64,000 nt of DNA from an uncultured Rhizobium sp. (GTDB lineage Bacteria; Pseudomonadota; Alphaproteobacteria; Rhizobiales; Rhizobiaceae). A program made the position numbers and the translations under genes. Numbering within the stretch: position 1 is the stretch's first letter; each line of letters starts with the position of its first letter. The notes beneath the pieces are model-generated. The model was given only the letters and a program-made list of their open reading frames with translations, was not told the origin of the DNA and made no database searches. Location: the NCBI GenBank assembly GCA_945952415.1, contig CAMFIF010000004.1, positions 124,001-188,000 on the forward strand, read 5' to 3'. Positions 52,267 to 60,448 of the stretch are shown in pieces.

Positions 52267-52713
52267 ATGGATCTCATCATCAGGCCGCTTCGGGCGGAGG
52301 ACGAGCCGGACTGGCGCCGGCTCTGGAAAGCCTATCTCGCCTTTTATGAAACGGAGCTGCCGGAAGAGATCTATCGGCTCACCTTCAGCCGGCTGCTGTC
52401 CGGTCTGCCTCATGAATATGCCGGCCTTCTCGCCATCCGGGAGGGCAAGCCCGTCGGGCTTGCCCATTATCTTTTCCATCGCTCCTGCTGGCTGGAAAAC
52501 AATGCCTGCTATCTTCAGGATCTCTATGCAGATCCCGAGGTGCGCGGTGCCGGCATCGGAAGGGCACTGATCGAAGCGGTCTATCGGAAGGCTGCGGAGC
52601 AGGGGTCGAAAGAAGTCTACTGGATGACCCAGGACTTCAATGCCACCGCCCGGAAACTCTACGACCGCATCGCCGAAAAGACGCCCTTCATCGTCTACCA
52701 GAAGAATTTCTGA
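52267..52713 (+). CDS. GNAT family N-acetyltransferase
   Basis: A 148-residue acetyl-CoA-dependent N-acetyltransferase. The CoA-binding P-loop is VRGAGIGRALIEAVYRKA, preceded by LQDLYADPE; the C-terminal WMTQDFNATARKLYDRIA is the usual helix after the P-loop. AGGAGGT stands before the ATG, a very strong ribosome-binding site. It starts 5 bp after metA and 9 bp before the VWA gene, so the three are one operon. The substrate is unknown. Confidence 0.88.
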   Translation: MDLIIRPLRAEDEPDWRRLWKAYLAFYETELPEEIYRLTFSRLLSGLPHEYAGLLAIREGKPVGLAHYLFHRSCWLENNACYLQDLYADPEVRGAGIGRALIEAVYRKAAEQGSKEVYWMTQDFNATARKLYDRIAEKTPFIVYQKNF

Positions 52714-52722
52714 GGGCCTGCG

Positions 52723-53907
52723 ATGTTCGTCCCCTTCTTCCTACAGTTGAAGACGGCCCGCGTGCCGGTCACACTGCGGGAATATCTCGACCTTCTGGCG
52801 GGGATGGAAGCGGGGCTTGCCGATTACGACGTGGAGGCCTTCTACTATCTCGCCCGCACGGCGCTGGTGAAGGATGAAAGCCATATAGACCGTTTTGACC
52901 GGGTCTTTGCCCATTATTTCCGCGGTGTCGTAGCGGTGTCGGGGGATGGCGGCAGCGAGGCGGTGCCACTCCCGGAAGACTGGCTGCGCAAGCTTGCCGA
53001 GAAGCATCTATCCGATGAAGACAAGAAGCTCGTCGAGGCTCTGGGTGGCTTCGATGCCCTGATGGAAACGCTGAAGAAACGGCTTGAGGAACAGAAAGCC
53101 CGGCACCAGGGGGGCAACAAGTGGATCGGCACTGCTGGCACCTCGCCCTTCGGCGCCTATGGCTATAATCCGGAGGGGGTACGGATCGGGCAGGACGGGT
53201 CGCGTCATCGCCGGGCGGTGAAGGTCTGGGACCGCAGGGAATTCCGCAATCTCGACGATACGGTGGAGCTTGGTACGCGCAATATCAAGGTGGCGCTGAA
53301 GCGCCTGCGCCGCTGGGTGCGGGAGGGGGCCGACGAGGAGCTCGATCTTGGCGGCACGATCCGCGCGACGGCGGAACACGGCTATCTGGATGTGAAGACC
53401 CGGCCGGAGCGGCGCAATGCGGTGAAGCTCCTCATGTTCTTCGATGTCGGCGGATCGATGGACGATCACATCCGCACGGTGGAAGAGCTTTTCTCCGCCG
53501 CGCGCGCGGAATTCAAGCGCATGGATTATTTCTACTTCCACAATTGCCCCTATGAGGCCGTGTGGAAGGACAATCACCGCCGCCGGGCCGATGTCATGCC
53601 AACCCTCGATCTCATCCGCACCTATGGGCCCGATTACCGGGTGGTTTTTGTCGGCGATGCGTCGATGAGCCCCTACGAGATCACCCATGCGGGCGGTTCG
53701 GTGGAACACTGGAACCGTGAGGCGGGGGCCCTGTGGATCGAACGGCTCACCGGCCATTTCCGCAAGGTGGCCTGGCTCAATCCCGTGCCGGAGGCCCATT
53801 GGCCTGCCACCCATTCCATTACGCTCATCCATCGCCTGATGGCCGGGCGCATGTTTCCCCTGACCCTGAGCGGCCTCGACAGGATGGCCCGCGAACTTTC
53901 ACGCTAA
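52723..53907 (+). CDS. VWA-domain protein, CoxE-like MoxR partner
   Basis: A 394-residue protein with a C-terminal von Willebrand factor A domain (about 235-394) and an N-terminal helical region (FFLQLKTARVPVTLREYLDL). It fits the CoxE-like proteins encoded beside MoxR ATPases. The metal-site motif normally DxSxS reads DVGGSMDDH, so the first Ser is Gly; this variant is common in the CoxE group. The middle (FGAYGYNPEGVRIGQDG) is a typical family linker. The MoxR gene is 1.4 kb upstream in the same direction. Confidence 0.85.
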   Translation: MFVPFFLQLKTARVPVTLREYLDLLAGMEAGLADYDVEAFYYLARTALVKDESHIDRFDRVFAHYFRGVVAVSGDGGSEAVPLPEDWLRKLAEKHLSDEDKKLVEALGGFDALMETLKKRLEEQKARHQGGNKWIGTAGTSPFGAYGYNPEGVRIGQDGSRHRRAVKVWDRREFRNLDDTVELGTRNIKVALKRLRRWVREGADEELDLGGTIRATAEHGYLDVKTRPERRNAVKLLMFFDVGGSMDDHIRTVEELFSAARAEFKRMDYFYFHNCPYEAVWKDNHRRRADVMPTLDLIRTYGPDYRVVFVGDASMSPYEITHAGGSVEHWNREAGALWIERLTGHFRKVAWLNPVPEAHWPATHSITLIHRLMAGRMFPLTLSGLDRMARELSR

Positions 53908-53916
53908 GGAGCATCC

Positions 53917-54933
53917 ATGGTCGAGCGCCGTGCTTTTGGAACGTTGCCGTCTGGCGAAGCGGTGGAGGAGGTGGTGATCCGCGGCGGGGGACTGACGGCC
54001 TCCATCCTAACCTATGGATCGCTGATCCGGGACCTGCGGCTCGAAGGCCACGGACCGGCTCTCGTTCTCGGCTTCGAGACGCTTGCCGATTATATCGCTC
54101 ACTCTCCCTATTTCGGTGCGACACCCGGTCGCTGCGCCAACCGGGTCGCCCGCGGACGCTGCGTGATCGACGGCGTTGCGGTAGAGCTCGAGCGGAATGA
54201 AAAGGGGATCGGGCATCTGCACGGAGGCAGCGACGGAATTGCTGTTCGGAACTGGACGATCCGTACCCTTTCCGACGATGCGGTCACGCTCGATATTCTC
54301 GACCCCGACGGCCGGGCGGGCTATCCCGGCAACTGCCGGATCTCCGTCATCTACCGGCTGGAGGAGGGTGCAGTGCTATCCGTTTCCTACATGGCTGAAA
54401 CGGACCGTCCGACGCTCGCCAATCTCTGCCAGCATTCCTATTTCACGCTTGATGGGACCGAGACGATCCTCGGACACGAGCTGACGATTGCGGCTGATCA
54501 CTACCTGCCCGTCGACGCGGACAGTATTCCGACCGGCGAGCAGCGGCCGGTCAAGGGCACGGTCTTCGATTTCCGCAAGGCCAAGCGGGTTGGGGAAGAC
54601 CAGATCGACGGCCGGCCCGTGGGCTATGACCACAATTATTGCCTGAGCGCCGAACGGCGGCCAAAGCGCCCGGTCGCCTCGCTGAAGAGCCCGCTTTCCG
54701 GCGTGGTGATGGATGTTCATACCACCGAACCGGGCGTGCAGTTTTATGCGGGCTGGAAGATGAATGTGCCTGCCAACGGCCTTCACGGCCGCCCCTACGG
54801 GCCCTATGCGGGACTCTGCCTCGAAACCCAGATCTGGCCGGATGCGGTGAACCACGCGGATTTTCCGAATGCGGTGCTCCGGCCCGCCGAGCGGCTTCTC
54901 CAGGAAACCGACTATATCTTTCGCCGCGCCTGA
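53917..54933 (+). CDS. galM: Aldose 1-epimerase (galactose mutarotase)
   Basis: A 338-residue mutarotase that interconverts alpha and beta anomers of aldoses. Visible are YFGATPGRCANRVARGR, HLHGGSDGIAVRNW with a catalytic His, NLCQHSYFTLDG with the second, VGYDHNYCLS and the C-terminal AGLCLETQIWPDAVNHADFP with the catalytic Glu. AAGGAG precedes the ATG, 9 bp after the VWA gene, so it may be read through from the metA operon. A hairpin follows the stop. Confidence 0.93.
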   Translation: MVERRAFGTLPSGEAVEEVVIRGGGLTASILTYGSLIRDLRLEGHGPALVLGFETLADYIAHSPYFGATPGRCANRVARGRCVIDGVAVELERNEKGIGHLHGGSDGIAVRNWTIRTLSDDAVTLDILDPDGRAGYPGNCRISVIYRLEEGAVLSVSYMAETDRPTLANLCQHSYFTLDGTETILGHELTIAADHYLPVDADSIPTGEQRPVKGTVFDFRKAKRVGEDQIDGRPVGYDHNYCLSAERRPKRPVASLKSPLSGVVMDVHTTEPGVQFYAGWKMNVPANGLHGRPYGPYAGLCLETQIWPDAVNHADFPNAVLRPAERLLQETDYIFRRA

Positions 54934-54946
54934 GGCGGGTCATCCG

Positions 54947-54968
54947 GCGCGGGGCTTCGGCTCCGCGC
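54947..54968 (+). terminator. Hairpin after galM
   Basis: GCGCGGGGC, TTCG loop, GCTCCGCGC: a 9-bp stem with one G-T pair. No T-run, so it is a probable but not classical terminator. A second small hairpin (GCGCC-N4-GGCGC) lies at 54991-55004. Confidence 0.55.
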
Positions 54969-55036
54969 ATGCGGGCACGAGAAGCACGCAGCGCCCAAGG
55001 GCGCTTGTTTCATATGACTGTTTCTCTGAGGAAAAT

Positions 55037-55111
55037 TGGAGCGGGTGAAGCGATTCGAACGCTCGACCCCAACCTTGGCAAGGTTGTGCTCTACCCCTGA
55101 GCTACACCCGC
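55037..55111 (-). tRNA. tRNA-Gly (GCC anticodon)
   Basis: The minus strand folds as a complete cloverleaf: acceptor GCGGGTG/CACCCGC, D-arm GCTC-AGGGGTA-GAGC, anticodon arm CAACC-TTGCCAA-GGTTG with anticodon GCC, T-arm GAGCG-TTCGAAT-CGCTT, discriminator T and encoded CCA. No integrase or attachment-site duplication is seen next to it. Confidence 0.97.
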
Positions 55112-55391
55112 TCACAAAGCGATCCGGGGGTATTCGGTGGACCGCTGCGGCGCCGTTTGTTGCGGCGACGGGGGCTATATGACCCAATCGATTTTCATTT
55201 GCAACAGGGGAATCGGATTTTTTTGAACTTTTTTTGTCGGGCGTCGGGACGTGTCGCGGAAGGGCCCGGGATTGCTGGCTTTTGACCTGCATCTCGCCCA
55301 TTGAAAAACCAGTGTGCCCCCGGTATTTCCGATGCACACCATGGCGGGCGGTCGCTCCGGCCCCTCGTTTCGAACCAGTCCCGAGAGAATC

Positions 55392-55901
55392 ATGACCGAA
55401 AACAAGCCGAAGACCAGAGACGAACTTCTTCAATTCCTTCATGGCCTTGGCATTGAAGTCACGACCCGGGACCATGCGCCCGTCTTTACCGTTGCCGAAG
55501 CGGCAGCCCTTGCCCATGACATTCCCGGCGGCCACACCAAGAACCTCTTCGTGAAGGACAAGAAGGACCAGTTCTTCCTGCTCACCGTCGAGGAAAATGC
55601 GGTTGTCGACCTCAAGACCGTGCATACGGTGATCGGTGCGGCCAGCAAGGTTTCCTTCGGCAAGCCTGAAAAGCTCATGGAATATCTGGGTGTCATTCCG
55701 GGCTCTGTAACGGTGCTCGGCGCCATCAACGATACGGGCCATAACGTGACCGTCATCCTCGACGAGGACCTCATGGCCTTCGACGTCATCAACTGCCACC
55801 CGCTTTCCAATGATGCGACCACGTCCATCCGCCGCGACGATCTCCTGCGCTTCCTCGAAGCCACGGGACACAAGCCGCTTGTCTTGAAAGTCACGGCCTG
55901 A
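55392..55901 (+). CDS. YbaK/ProX-type aminoacyl-tRNA deacylase
   Basis: A 169-residue protein with the YbaK/EbsC editing domain, related to the prolyl-tRNA synthetase-associated domain, which clears mischarged tRNAs such as Ala-tRNA(Pro). Seen: DHAPVFTVAEAAALAHDIPG, TKNLFVKDKKDQFFLL with the conserved Lys, LMEYLGVIPGSVTVLGAIND and FDVINCHPLSNDATTSI. GAGAG lies before the ATG at 55392. The tRNA-Gly gene next door is on the other strand and probably unrelated. Confidence 0.9.
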   Translation: MTENKPKTRDELLQFLHGLGIEVTTRDHAPVFTVAEAAALAHDIPGGHTKNLFVKDKKDQFFLLTVEENAVVDLKTVHTVIGAASKVSFGKPEKLMEYLGVIPGSVTVLGAINDTGHNVTVILDEDLMAFDVINCHPLSNDATTSIRRDDLLRFLEATGHKPLVLKVTA

Positions 55902-55960
55902 CATACGATCTTGTGAGGCAAGGAAAGACCGGCAAAATCCGGTCGTTACGGGAGAAAGAC

Positions 55961-56920
55961 ATGAACGGCTCGAACAATCCCTACAGCGCTTCCTTCGGCA
56001 ACCAGATGACCGCTTCGGTCAATGGCGCGGCCGCTTCCGGGGGCGGTCATGTGAAGGATACGACGACCGCGGCCTTCTCGCGCGACGTGCTGGAGGAATC
56101 CCGGCGCCAGCCGGTACTGGTGGATTTCTGGGCGCCCTGGTGCGGTCCCTGCAAGCAGCTGACCCCCGTCATCGAGAAGGTGGTCAACGAAGCCCAGGGC
56201 CGTGTGAAGCTCGTCAAGCTCAACATCGACGATCACCCCGCCATTCCCGGACAGCTCGGCATCCAGTCGATCCCGGCCGTCATCGCCTTCGTCAATGGAC
56301 GTCCGGTCGATGGCTTCATGGGCGCCGTGCCCGAGGGCCAGATCCGTCAGTTCATCGACAAGGTGGCAGGCCCTGCCGGCGCGGATGCGGCGGCGGAGAT
56401 CGCCGCCATGCTCGAACAGGCGGAAGCCCTTCTTGCCGCCGGCAACATCGACGATGCCGGGCAGTTCTTCGGCGCCATCCTGCAGGGTGATCCGGAAAAT
56501 CCGGGTGCGCTTGCCGGGATCGCCCAATGCATGATCGCTGCGGGCGAGCTTGCCCGGGCACGCGAGCTTCTCGCCGGTCTCCCGCCGGAGATTGCCAAGG
56601 AGCAGAAGGTTCAGGCGGCGGTGAAGAAGCTCGACCAGATCGAGGAAGCCCGCAAGTTCGGCGATCCTGCGGCGCTCGAACACGAGCTCGCGCTCAATCC
56701 CGACCATCACGAAGCCCGGGTGAAGCTCGCCAAGGTCCGCAATGCGGAAGGCGCGCGCGACGAGGCGGCCGATCACCTTCTCTACATCATGAGGAAGGAC
56801 CGGTCCTACGACGACGATGGGGCCCGGCGCCAGCTTCTTGCCTTCTTCGATGTGTGGGGTCCGAAGGATCCCGCAACGCTTGCGGCACGGCGCAAGCTCT
56901 CCTCCCTGCTCTTTGCCTGA
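55961..56920 (+). CDS. Thioredoxin-TPR co-chaperone (YbbN/CnoX family)
   Basis: A 319-residue protein: an Ala/Ser/Gly-rich N-terminus of about 40 residues, a thioredoxin domain (FWAPWCGPCKQLTPV, IQSIPAVIAFVNGRPV) and a C-terminal tetratricopeptide-like helical half from about residue 150. This is the CnoX design, a holdase that works with GroEL. Unlike E. coli YbbN, whose site is SxxC, the full CGPC pair is present, so reductase activity is possible. GGGAG stands before the ATG. The Lon-N gene follows 162 bp downstream. Confidence 0.9.
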   Translation: MNGSNNPYSASFGNQMTASVNGAAASGGGHVKDTTTAAFSRDVLEESRRQPVLVDFWAPWCGPCKQLTPVIEKVVNEAQGRVKLVKLNIDDHPAIPGQLGIQSIPAVIAFVNGRPVDGFMGAVPEGQIRQFIDKVAGPAGADAAAEIAAMLEQAEALLAAGNIDDAGQFFGAILQGDPENPGALAGIAQCMIAAGELARARELLAGLPPEIAKEQKVQAAVKKLDQIEEARKFGDPAALEHELALNPDHHEARVKLAKVRNAEGARDEAADHLLYIMRKDRSYDDDGARRQLLAFFDVWGPKDPATLAARRKLSSLLFA

Positions 56921-57082
56921 GGGCCTTTCGTTTTCCCTGCCTTTCCTTGAAGAATAGGCGGGGAAGACGCTTGAGTTTCCCAAGCCCGGCACCAAATATT
57001 GCAGGATGGAGAGGAGAACGCAGCCTCTTCCGGGCCGGATCCGCAAGGCCGTGGATCGATAGATGAACGGGGTGAGGAACAC

Positions 57083-57745
57083 ATGCAAGTCGGCAATGCG
57101 CGCTATCTCAAACAGGAGGACATTCCGACGGTCATACCGGTCTTCCCTTTGACCGGCGCCCTTCTTTTGCCGGGAGGACAGCTGCCGCTGAATATCTTCG
57201 AGCCACGCTATCTCATGATGTTCGACGAGGCGTTGGCGACCAACCGGATCATCGGCATGGTCCAGCCGGCCTTCGGTGAAAAGGGAGTAGGTGGAGGTGT
57301 TTGCGAGGTCGGCTGCGCCGGCCGCATCACCTCGATCGCCGAGACGGGCGATGGCCGCTATATCGTGACGCTCAGCGGCATCTGCCGGTTCCGGGTGATC
57401 CGCGAGATCGAGGGCGACAAGCCCTATCGGCGCTTCGAGATCGCGCCGTTCCTCAGCGACCTGCAAACCGCTGCCGAAGAGGACACGATCGACCGTAATG
57501 CGCTGCTCACCGCATTTCGCGCCTATCTCGAATCCAACAAGCTGGAGGCGGACTGGGAGAGCGTGGAGCGCGCGAGCAACATCACGCTTGTGACCTCGCT
57601 TTCCATGATGTCGCCCTTCGGGCCCGCCGAGAAGCAGGCGCTTCTCGAAGCACCCGACATGAAAACCCGGGCGGAGACGCTCGTCGCCATCACGGAAATC
57701 GTCCTTGCGCGCGGTTTCGGAGACAGCGATTCGGTGTTGCAGTGA
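57083..57745 (+). CDS. Lon N-terminal-domain protein (LON_substr_bdg)
   Basis: A 220-residue protein made only of the domain that forms the N-terminus of Lon proteases: VIPVFPLTGALLLPGGQLPL, NIFEPRYLMMFDEAL, then GCAGRITSIAE and YIVTLSGICRFRVI. There is no ATPase or protease part, so it is a stand-alone member of unknown role. GAGG precedes the ATG at 57083. The Trm112-like gene starts 9 bp later, so the two are cotranscribed, a pairing common in rhizobia. Confidence 0.9.
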   Translation: MQVGNARYLKQEDIPTVIPVFPLTGALLLPGGQLPLNIFEPRYLMMFDEALATNRIIGMVQPAFGEKGVGGGVCEVGCAGRITSIAETGDGRYIVTLSGICRFRVIREIEGDKPYRRFEIAPFLSDLQTAAEEDTIDRNALLTAFRAYLESNKLEADWESVERASNITLVTSLSMMSPFGPAEKQALLEAPDMKTRAETLVAITEIVLARGFGDSDSVLQ

Positions 57746-57754
57746 GTGCCATCC

Positions 57755-57946
57755 ATGGATGACAAGATTGCGCATGTCGACCCGAAGCTGCTCGAGCTCC
57801 TCGTCTGCCCGCTGACGAAGGGACGCCTCAGCTATGACCGGGAGCGAAACGAGCTCGTTTCCAAGCTCGCCCGGCTTGCCTATCCCATCCGGGACGGCGT
57901 TCCGATCATGCTGATTTCGGAGGCGCGCAGCATCGAGGCCGAATGA
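57755..57946 (+). CDS. Trm112/UPF0434 family protein
   Basis: A 63-residue protein of the Trm112/YcaR family: [17 protein letters not shown], then [20 protein letters not shown]. Like other bacterial members it keeps one CP motif and lacks the second Cys pair of zinc-binding Trm112. The role is not known; Trm112 proteins activate methyltransferases in other lineages. A GTG at 57746 is also in frame. It converges on ubiH 4 bp away. Confidence 0.88.
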   Translation: MDDKIAHVDPKLLELLVCPLTKGRLSYDRERNELVSKLARLAYPIRDGVPIMLISEARSIEAE

Positions 57947-57950
57947 GCCC

Positions 57951-59165
57951 TCAAAGGGCCTGACCGTTAAGCAGGCGCGGATTGGCGCTCGACGCCATGC
58001 CGGCCGCTTCCCCGATGAAATAGGATTTGAGACGCGGCATGCGCTCTACCAGGCCGAGCCCGAAATCACGGGCAATCCGGATCGGCCCGATATCGTTCGA
58101 GAAAAGGCGGTTCAGCACATCGGTCGTCACGCCCATGCGGAAGGTGTCGAAGCGGCGCCAGGCCTGGTAGCGTTCGAGTACATTGAGGGCGCCGAAATCG
58201 AGGCCCAGGCGGTCGGCCTCGACGATGGTTTCGGCCAGCGCCGCCACATCCTTGAAGCCGAGATTGAGACCCTGGCCGGAGATGGGATGAATGCCATGGG
58301 CAGCATCGCCCGCAAGGGCAAAGCGCGGCTTTACGAAATCGCGGGCAAGGGTCAGGCCGAGCGGGAAGGCGCGCTTGTCGCCCACCACCTTCAGATGGCC
58401 GAGCTTGTGGCCGAAGCGGCGCTCAAGCTCATCCTCGAAGATCAGGTCATCGCTGGCAACGAGCCGGTTTGCATCCTCGGTGCGCTCGGTCCAGACAAGC
58501 GAGGAACGGTTGCCCTTGAGCGGCAGGGTGGCAAAGGGGCCGGCCGGCAGGAAATGCTCCTCCGCCGTGCCGAGATGGGGGCGCTCATGCTCGACCGTCG
58601 TGACGATGCCGGACTGGCCGTACTCCCAGCGCACGGTCTTGATGCCCGCCATATCCCGGAGTTTCGAGCGCACACCGTCGCAGGCGACGATCAGGCGGGT
58701 GCGAATCACCTCGCCGTCCGAGCGCGTCACGCGCATGGCCGCCCCTTCATTGGCGAAATTCGACGCGGTCGTTCCGTGGCGGACCGGAATGCCAAGGGCT
58801 TCGCACACCTTCCGCAGCGCGCCGACCATGGCCACATTGGGCACCATATGGGCAAAGGGCTGGCCTTCGGCCACATCCCCGTCAAAGGTGAGAAACACCG
58901 GCCGGACCGGATCGCCGACGCGCGAATCGGTGACGACCATGCGCCGGATCGGTTCGGCCTCCGGCTCGATATCCTGCCAGGCGCCCAGAACCGTCAGGAG
59001 GTGCGATGCGGCCGCGATGATGGCAGAGGCGCGATTGTCGCGCTTCCAGGCATCTTCGGGCGCCGCCTCATAGACCTCGATTTCGAGATGGGGTGCAGCC
59101 TGCTTCACCGCCGCCGCCACCGAAAGGCCCACATATCCGCCGCCGACCACCAGCATATCGATCAT
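57951..59165 (-). CDS. ubiH: UbiH/UbiF-family FAD-dependent hydroxylase (ubiquinone biosynthesis)
   Basis: A 404-residue flavoprotein monooxygenase. The FAD-binding Rossmann loop is LVVGGGYVGLSVAAAV at the N-terminus; the DG motif appears as LIVACDGVRSKLRDMAG, and the second FAD motif is FALAGDAAHGIHPISGQGLN. This pattern is that of UbiH/UbiF/UbiL/Coq6, which hydroxylate the ubiquinone ring. Which ring position it modifies cannot be told; in rhizobia one UbiL-type enzyme can do several steps. AGGAG precedes the ATG. Divergent from tesB. Confidence 0.9.
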   Translation of the reverse strand: MIDMLVVGGGYVGLSVAAAVKQAAPHLEIEVYEAAPEDAWKRDNRASAIIAAASHLLTVLGAWQDIEPEAEPIRRMVVTDSRVGDPVRPVFLTFDGDVAEGQPFAHMVPNVAMVGALRKVCEALGIPVRHGTTASNFANEGAAMRVTRSDGEVIRTRLIVACDGVRSKLRDMAGIKTVRWEYGQSGIVTTVEHERPHLGTAEEHFLPAGPFATLPLKGNRSSLVWTERTEDANRLVASDDLIFEDELERRFGHKLGHLKVVGDKRAFPLGLTLARDFVKPRFALAGDAAHGIHPISGQGLNLGFKDVAALAETIVEADRLGLDFGALNVLERYQAWRRFDTFRMGVTTDVLNRLFSNDIGPIRIARDFGLGLVERMPRLKSYFIGEAAGMASSANPRLLNGQAL

Positions 59166-59251
59166 GGAACCTCTCCTTTGTCCTTTATGTCCTTCGCGTC
59201 TTCACTATAGAACAAGCCAGTCCGTCTTCCTATCGCAGGAGCCTGTTCAAA

Positions 59252-60127
59252 ATGTCGCGCGAACCCACCGCCATGGAAAATCTGCTGGAGATCCTCGATC
59301 TCGAACTGATCGAGGAGAATCTCTACCGAGGCCGCAGTCCGGATGCCGGTTGGCAGCGCGTGTTTGGCGGGCAGGTGATCGCGCAGGCGTTGATGGCGGC
59401 CTATCGGTCGGTCGATGCGGATCGCTTCGTCCATTCGCTCCATGCCTATTTCCTGCGTCCGGGCGATCCGTCCATCCCGATTCTCTACCAGGTGGAACGC
59501 CTGAGGGATGGCACCAGTTTCACCACGCGCCGCGTGGTGGCCGTCCAGCATGGAAAGGCGATCTTCGCCATGTCGGCCTCCTTCCAGGTGGATGAGTCTG
59601 GCTTCGACCACCAGGTCGCCATGCCTGACGTCACGCCGCCGGAAAAGCTGATGGGGGACCGGGAGATGCAGGCCATGTTCCTCGCCAATGCGCCGGAATC
59701 GGTCCGCCGTTACTGGACCCGAGAGCGCCCGGTGGAAATCCGGCCGACCTCGCTCGTGCATTATGTTTCCAACGAAAAGCTGGAGCCGCTGCAGGATGTC
59801 TGGGTACGGACGACGGGGCCTGTGCCCGAAGACCGGGCGGTGCAGGCCGCCGTTCTCGCCTATCTCTCGGACATGACGCTCCTCGACACTTCTCTTTATG
59901 CCCATGGCACGTCGATCTTCGACCAGAGCCTGCAGGTGGCGAGCATCGACCATGCCATGTGGTTTCACCGTCCTTCCGGCCTTGAGGACTGGCTTCTCTA
60001 TACCCAGGACAGCCCGAGCGCCTCGGGCGCGCGAGGCATGACGCGCGGGAAAATCTTCACCCGCTCGGGCGCGCTGATTGCGACCGTTGCCCAGGAAGGG
60101 TTGATACGGAAAAAGGCAACCGCCTAA
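59252..60127 (+). CDS. tesB: Acyl-CoA thioesterase II
   Basis: A 291-residue double-hotdog thioesterase that hydrolyses acyl-CoA to free acid and CoA. It shows GWQRVFGGQVIAQALMAA in the first hotdog, VHSLHAYFLRPGDPS, and in the second SYLS-type AYLSDMTLLDTSLYAHG with the catalytic Asp, and DHAMWFHRP. The open frame upstream to 59093 overlaps ubiH. AGGAG lies 11 bases before the ATG at 59252. The next gene in most relatives is glnK, but here amtB follows directly. Confidence 0.92.
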   Translation: MSREPTAMENLLEILDLELIEENLYRGRSPDAGWQRVFGGQVIAQALMAAYRSVDADRFVHSLHAYFLRPGDPSIPILYQVERLRDGTSFTTRRVVAVQHGKAIFAMSASFQVDESGFDHQVAMPDVTPPEKLMGDREMQAMFLANAPESVRRYWTRERPVEIRPTSLVHYVSNEKLEPLQDVWVRTTGPVPEDRAVQAAVLAYLSDMTLLDTSLYAHGTSIFDQSLQVASIDHAMWFHRPSGLEDWLLYTQDSPSASGARGMTRGKIFTRSGALIATVAQEGLIRKKATA

Positions 60128-60448
60128 AAAGGCATCATCTTTAAAACTTTGCCTAAATAATGCGCAGAATATCCGGGGGCAGTGATCGAAAGATGGGCTG
60201 CCCTTTGGCATTTTCACGGATTTTTCATTCTCATGGTGCGCTGCAGCTAAACTGGCACGGGACTTGAATGTCTAGACGCGGTGGGAAAAGGCCGGCCCGG
60301 TTGTCGGCTGCTCCCGGCCCCTTTCCGGCTGAGGCCGGTGATGGGTTTTCGTGTAACGGCATCCCCTCCCGTCTTCCTTGCCGGCGGAGGGATGGTTCAG
60401 CGGCAGGACCGCAAATGAGCTTGGAGGCGTCCAGTGAGGAGAATTTCA
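60128..60448. other. 321-bp intergenic region, tesB / amtB; no glnK
   Basis: None of the six frames encodes a PII-type protein. The region holds the sigma-54 promoter at 60253-60268 and a GC-rich leader of about 170 nt with several short hairpins (for example CCGGC-TGA-GGCCGG). In the first 100 bp there is an AT-rich patch; no clear NtrC site pair (GCAC-N-GTGC) is visible. Confidence 0.6.
60253..60268 (+). promoter_or_regulatory. Sigma-54 (RpoN) promoter of amtB
   Basis: TGGCACG, 4 bp, TTGAA. The -24 element is a perfect match and GG to -12 spacing is right; the -12 dinucleotide is GA instead of GC. Ammonium transporter genes are usually driven by RpoN and NtrC, which supports the call. Confidence 0.75.

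Noticed and set aside
55037..55111. tRNA-Gly as an integration site
   Set aside because: No integrase, no repeat of the tRNA 3' end and no change in base composition nearby.
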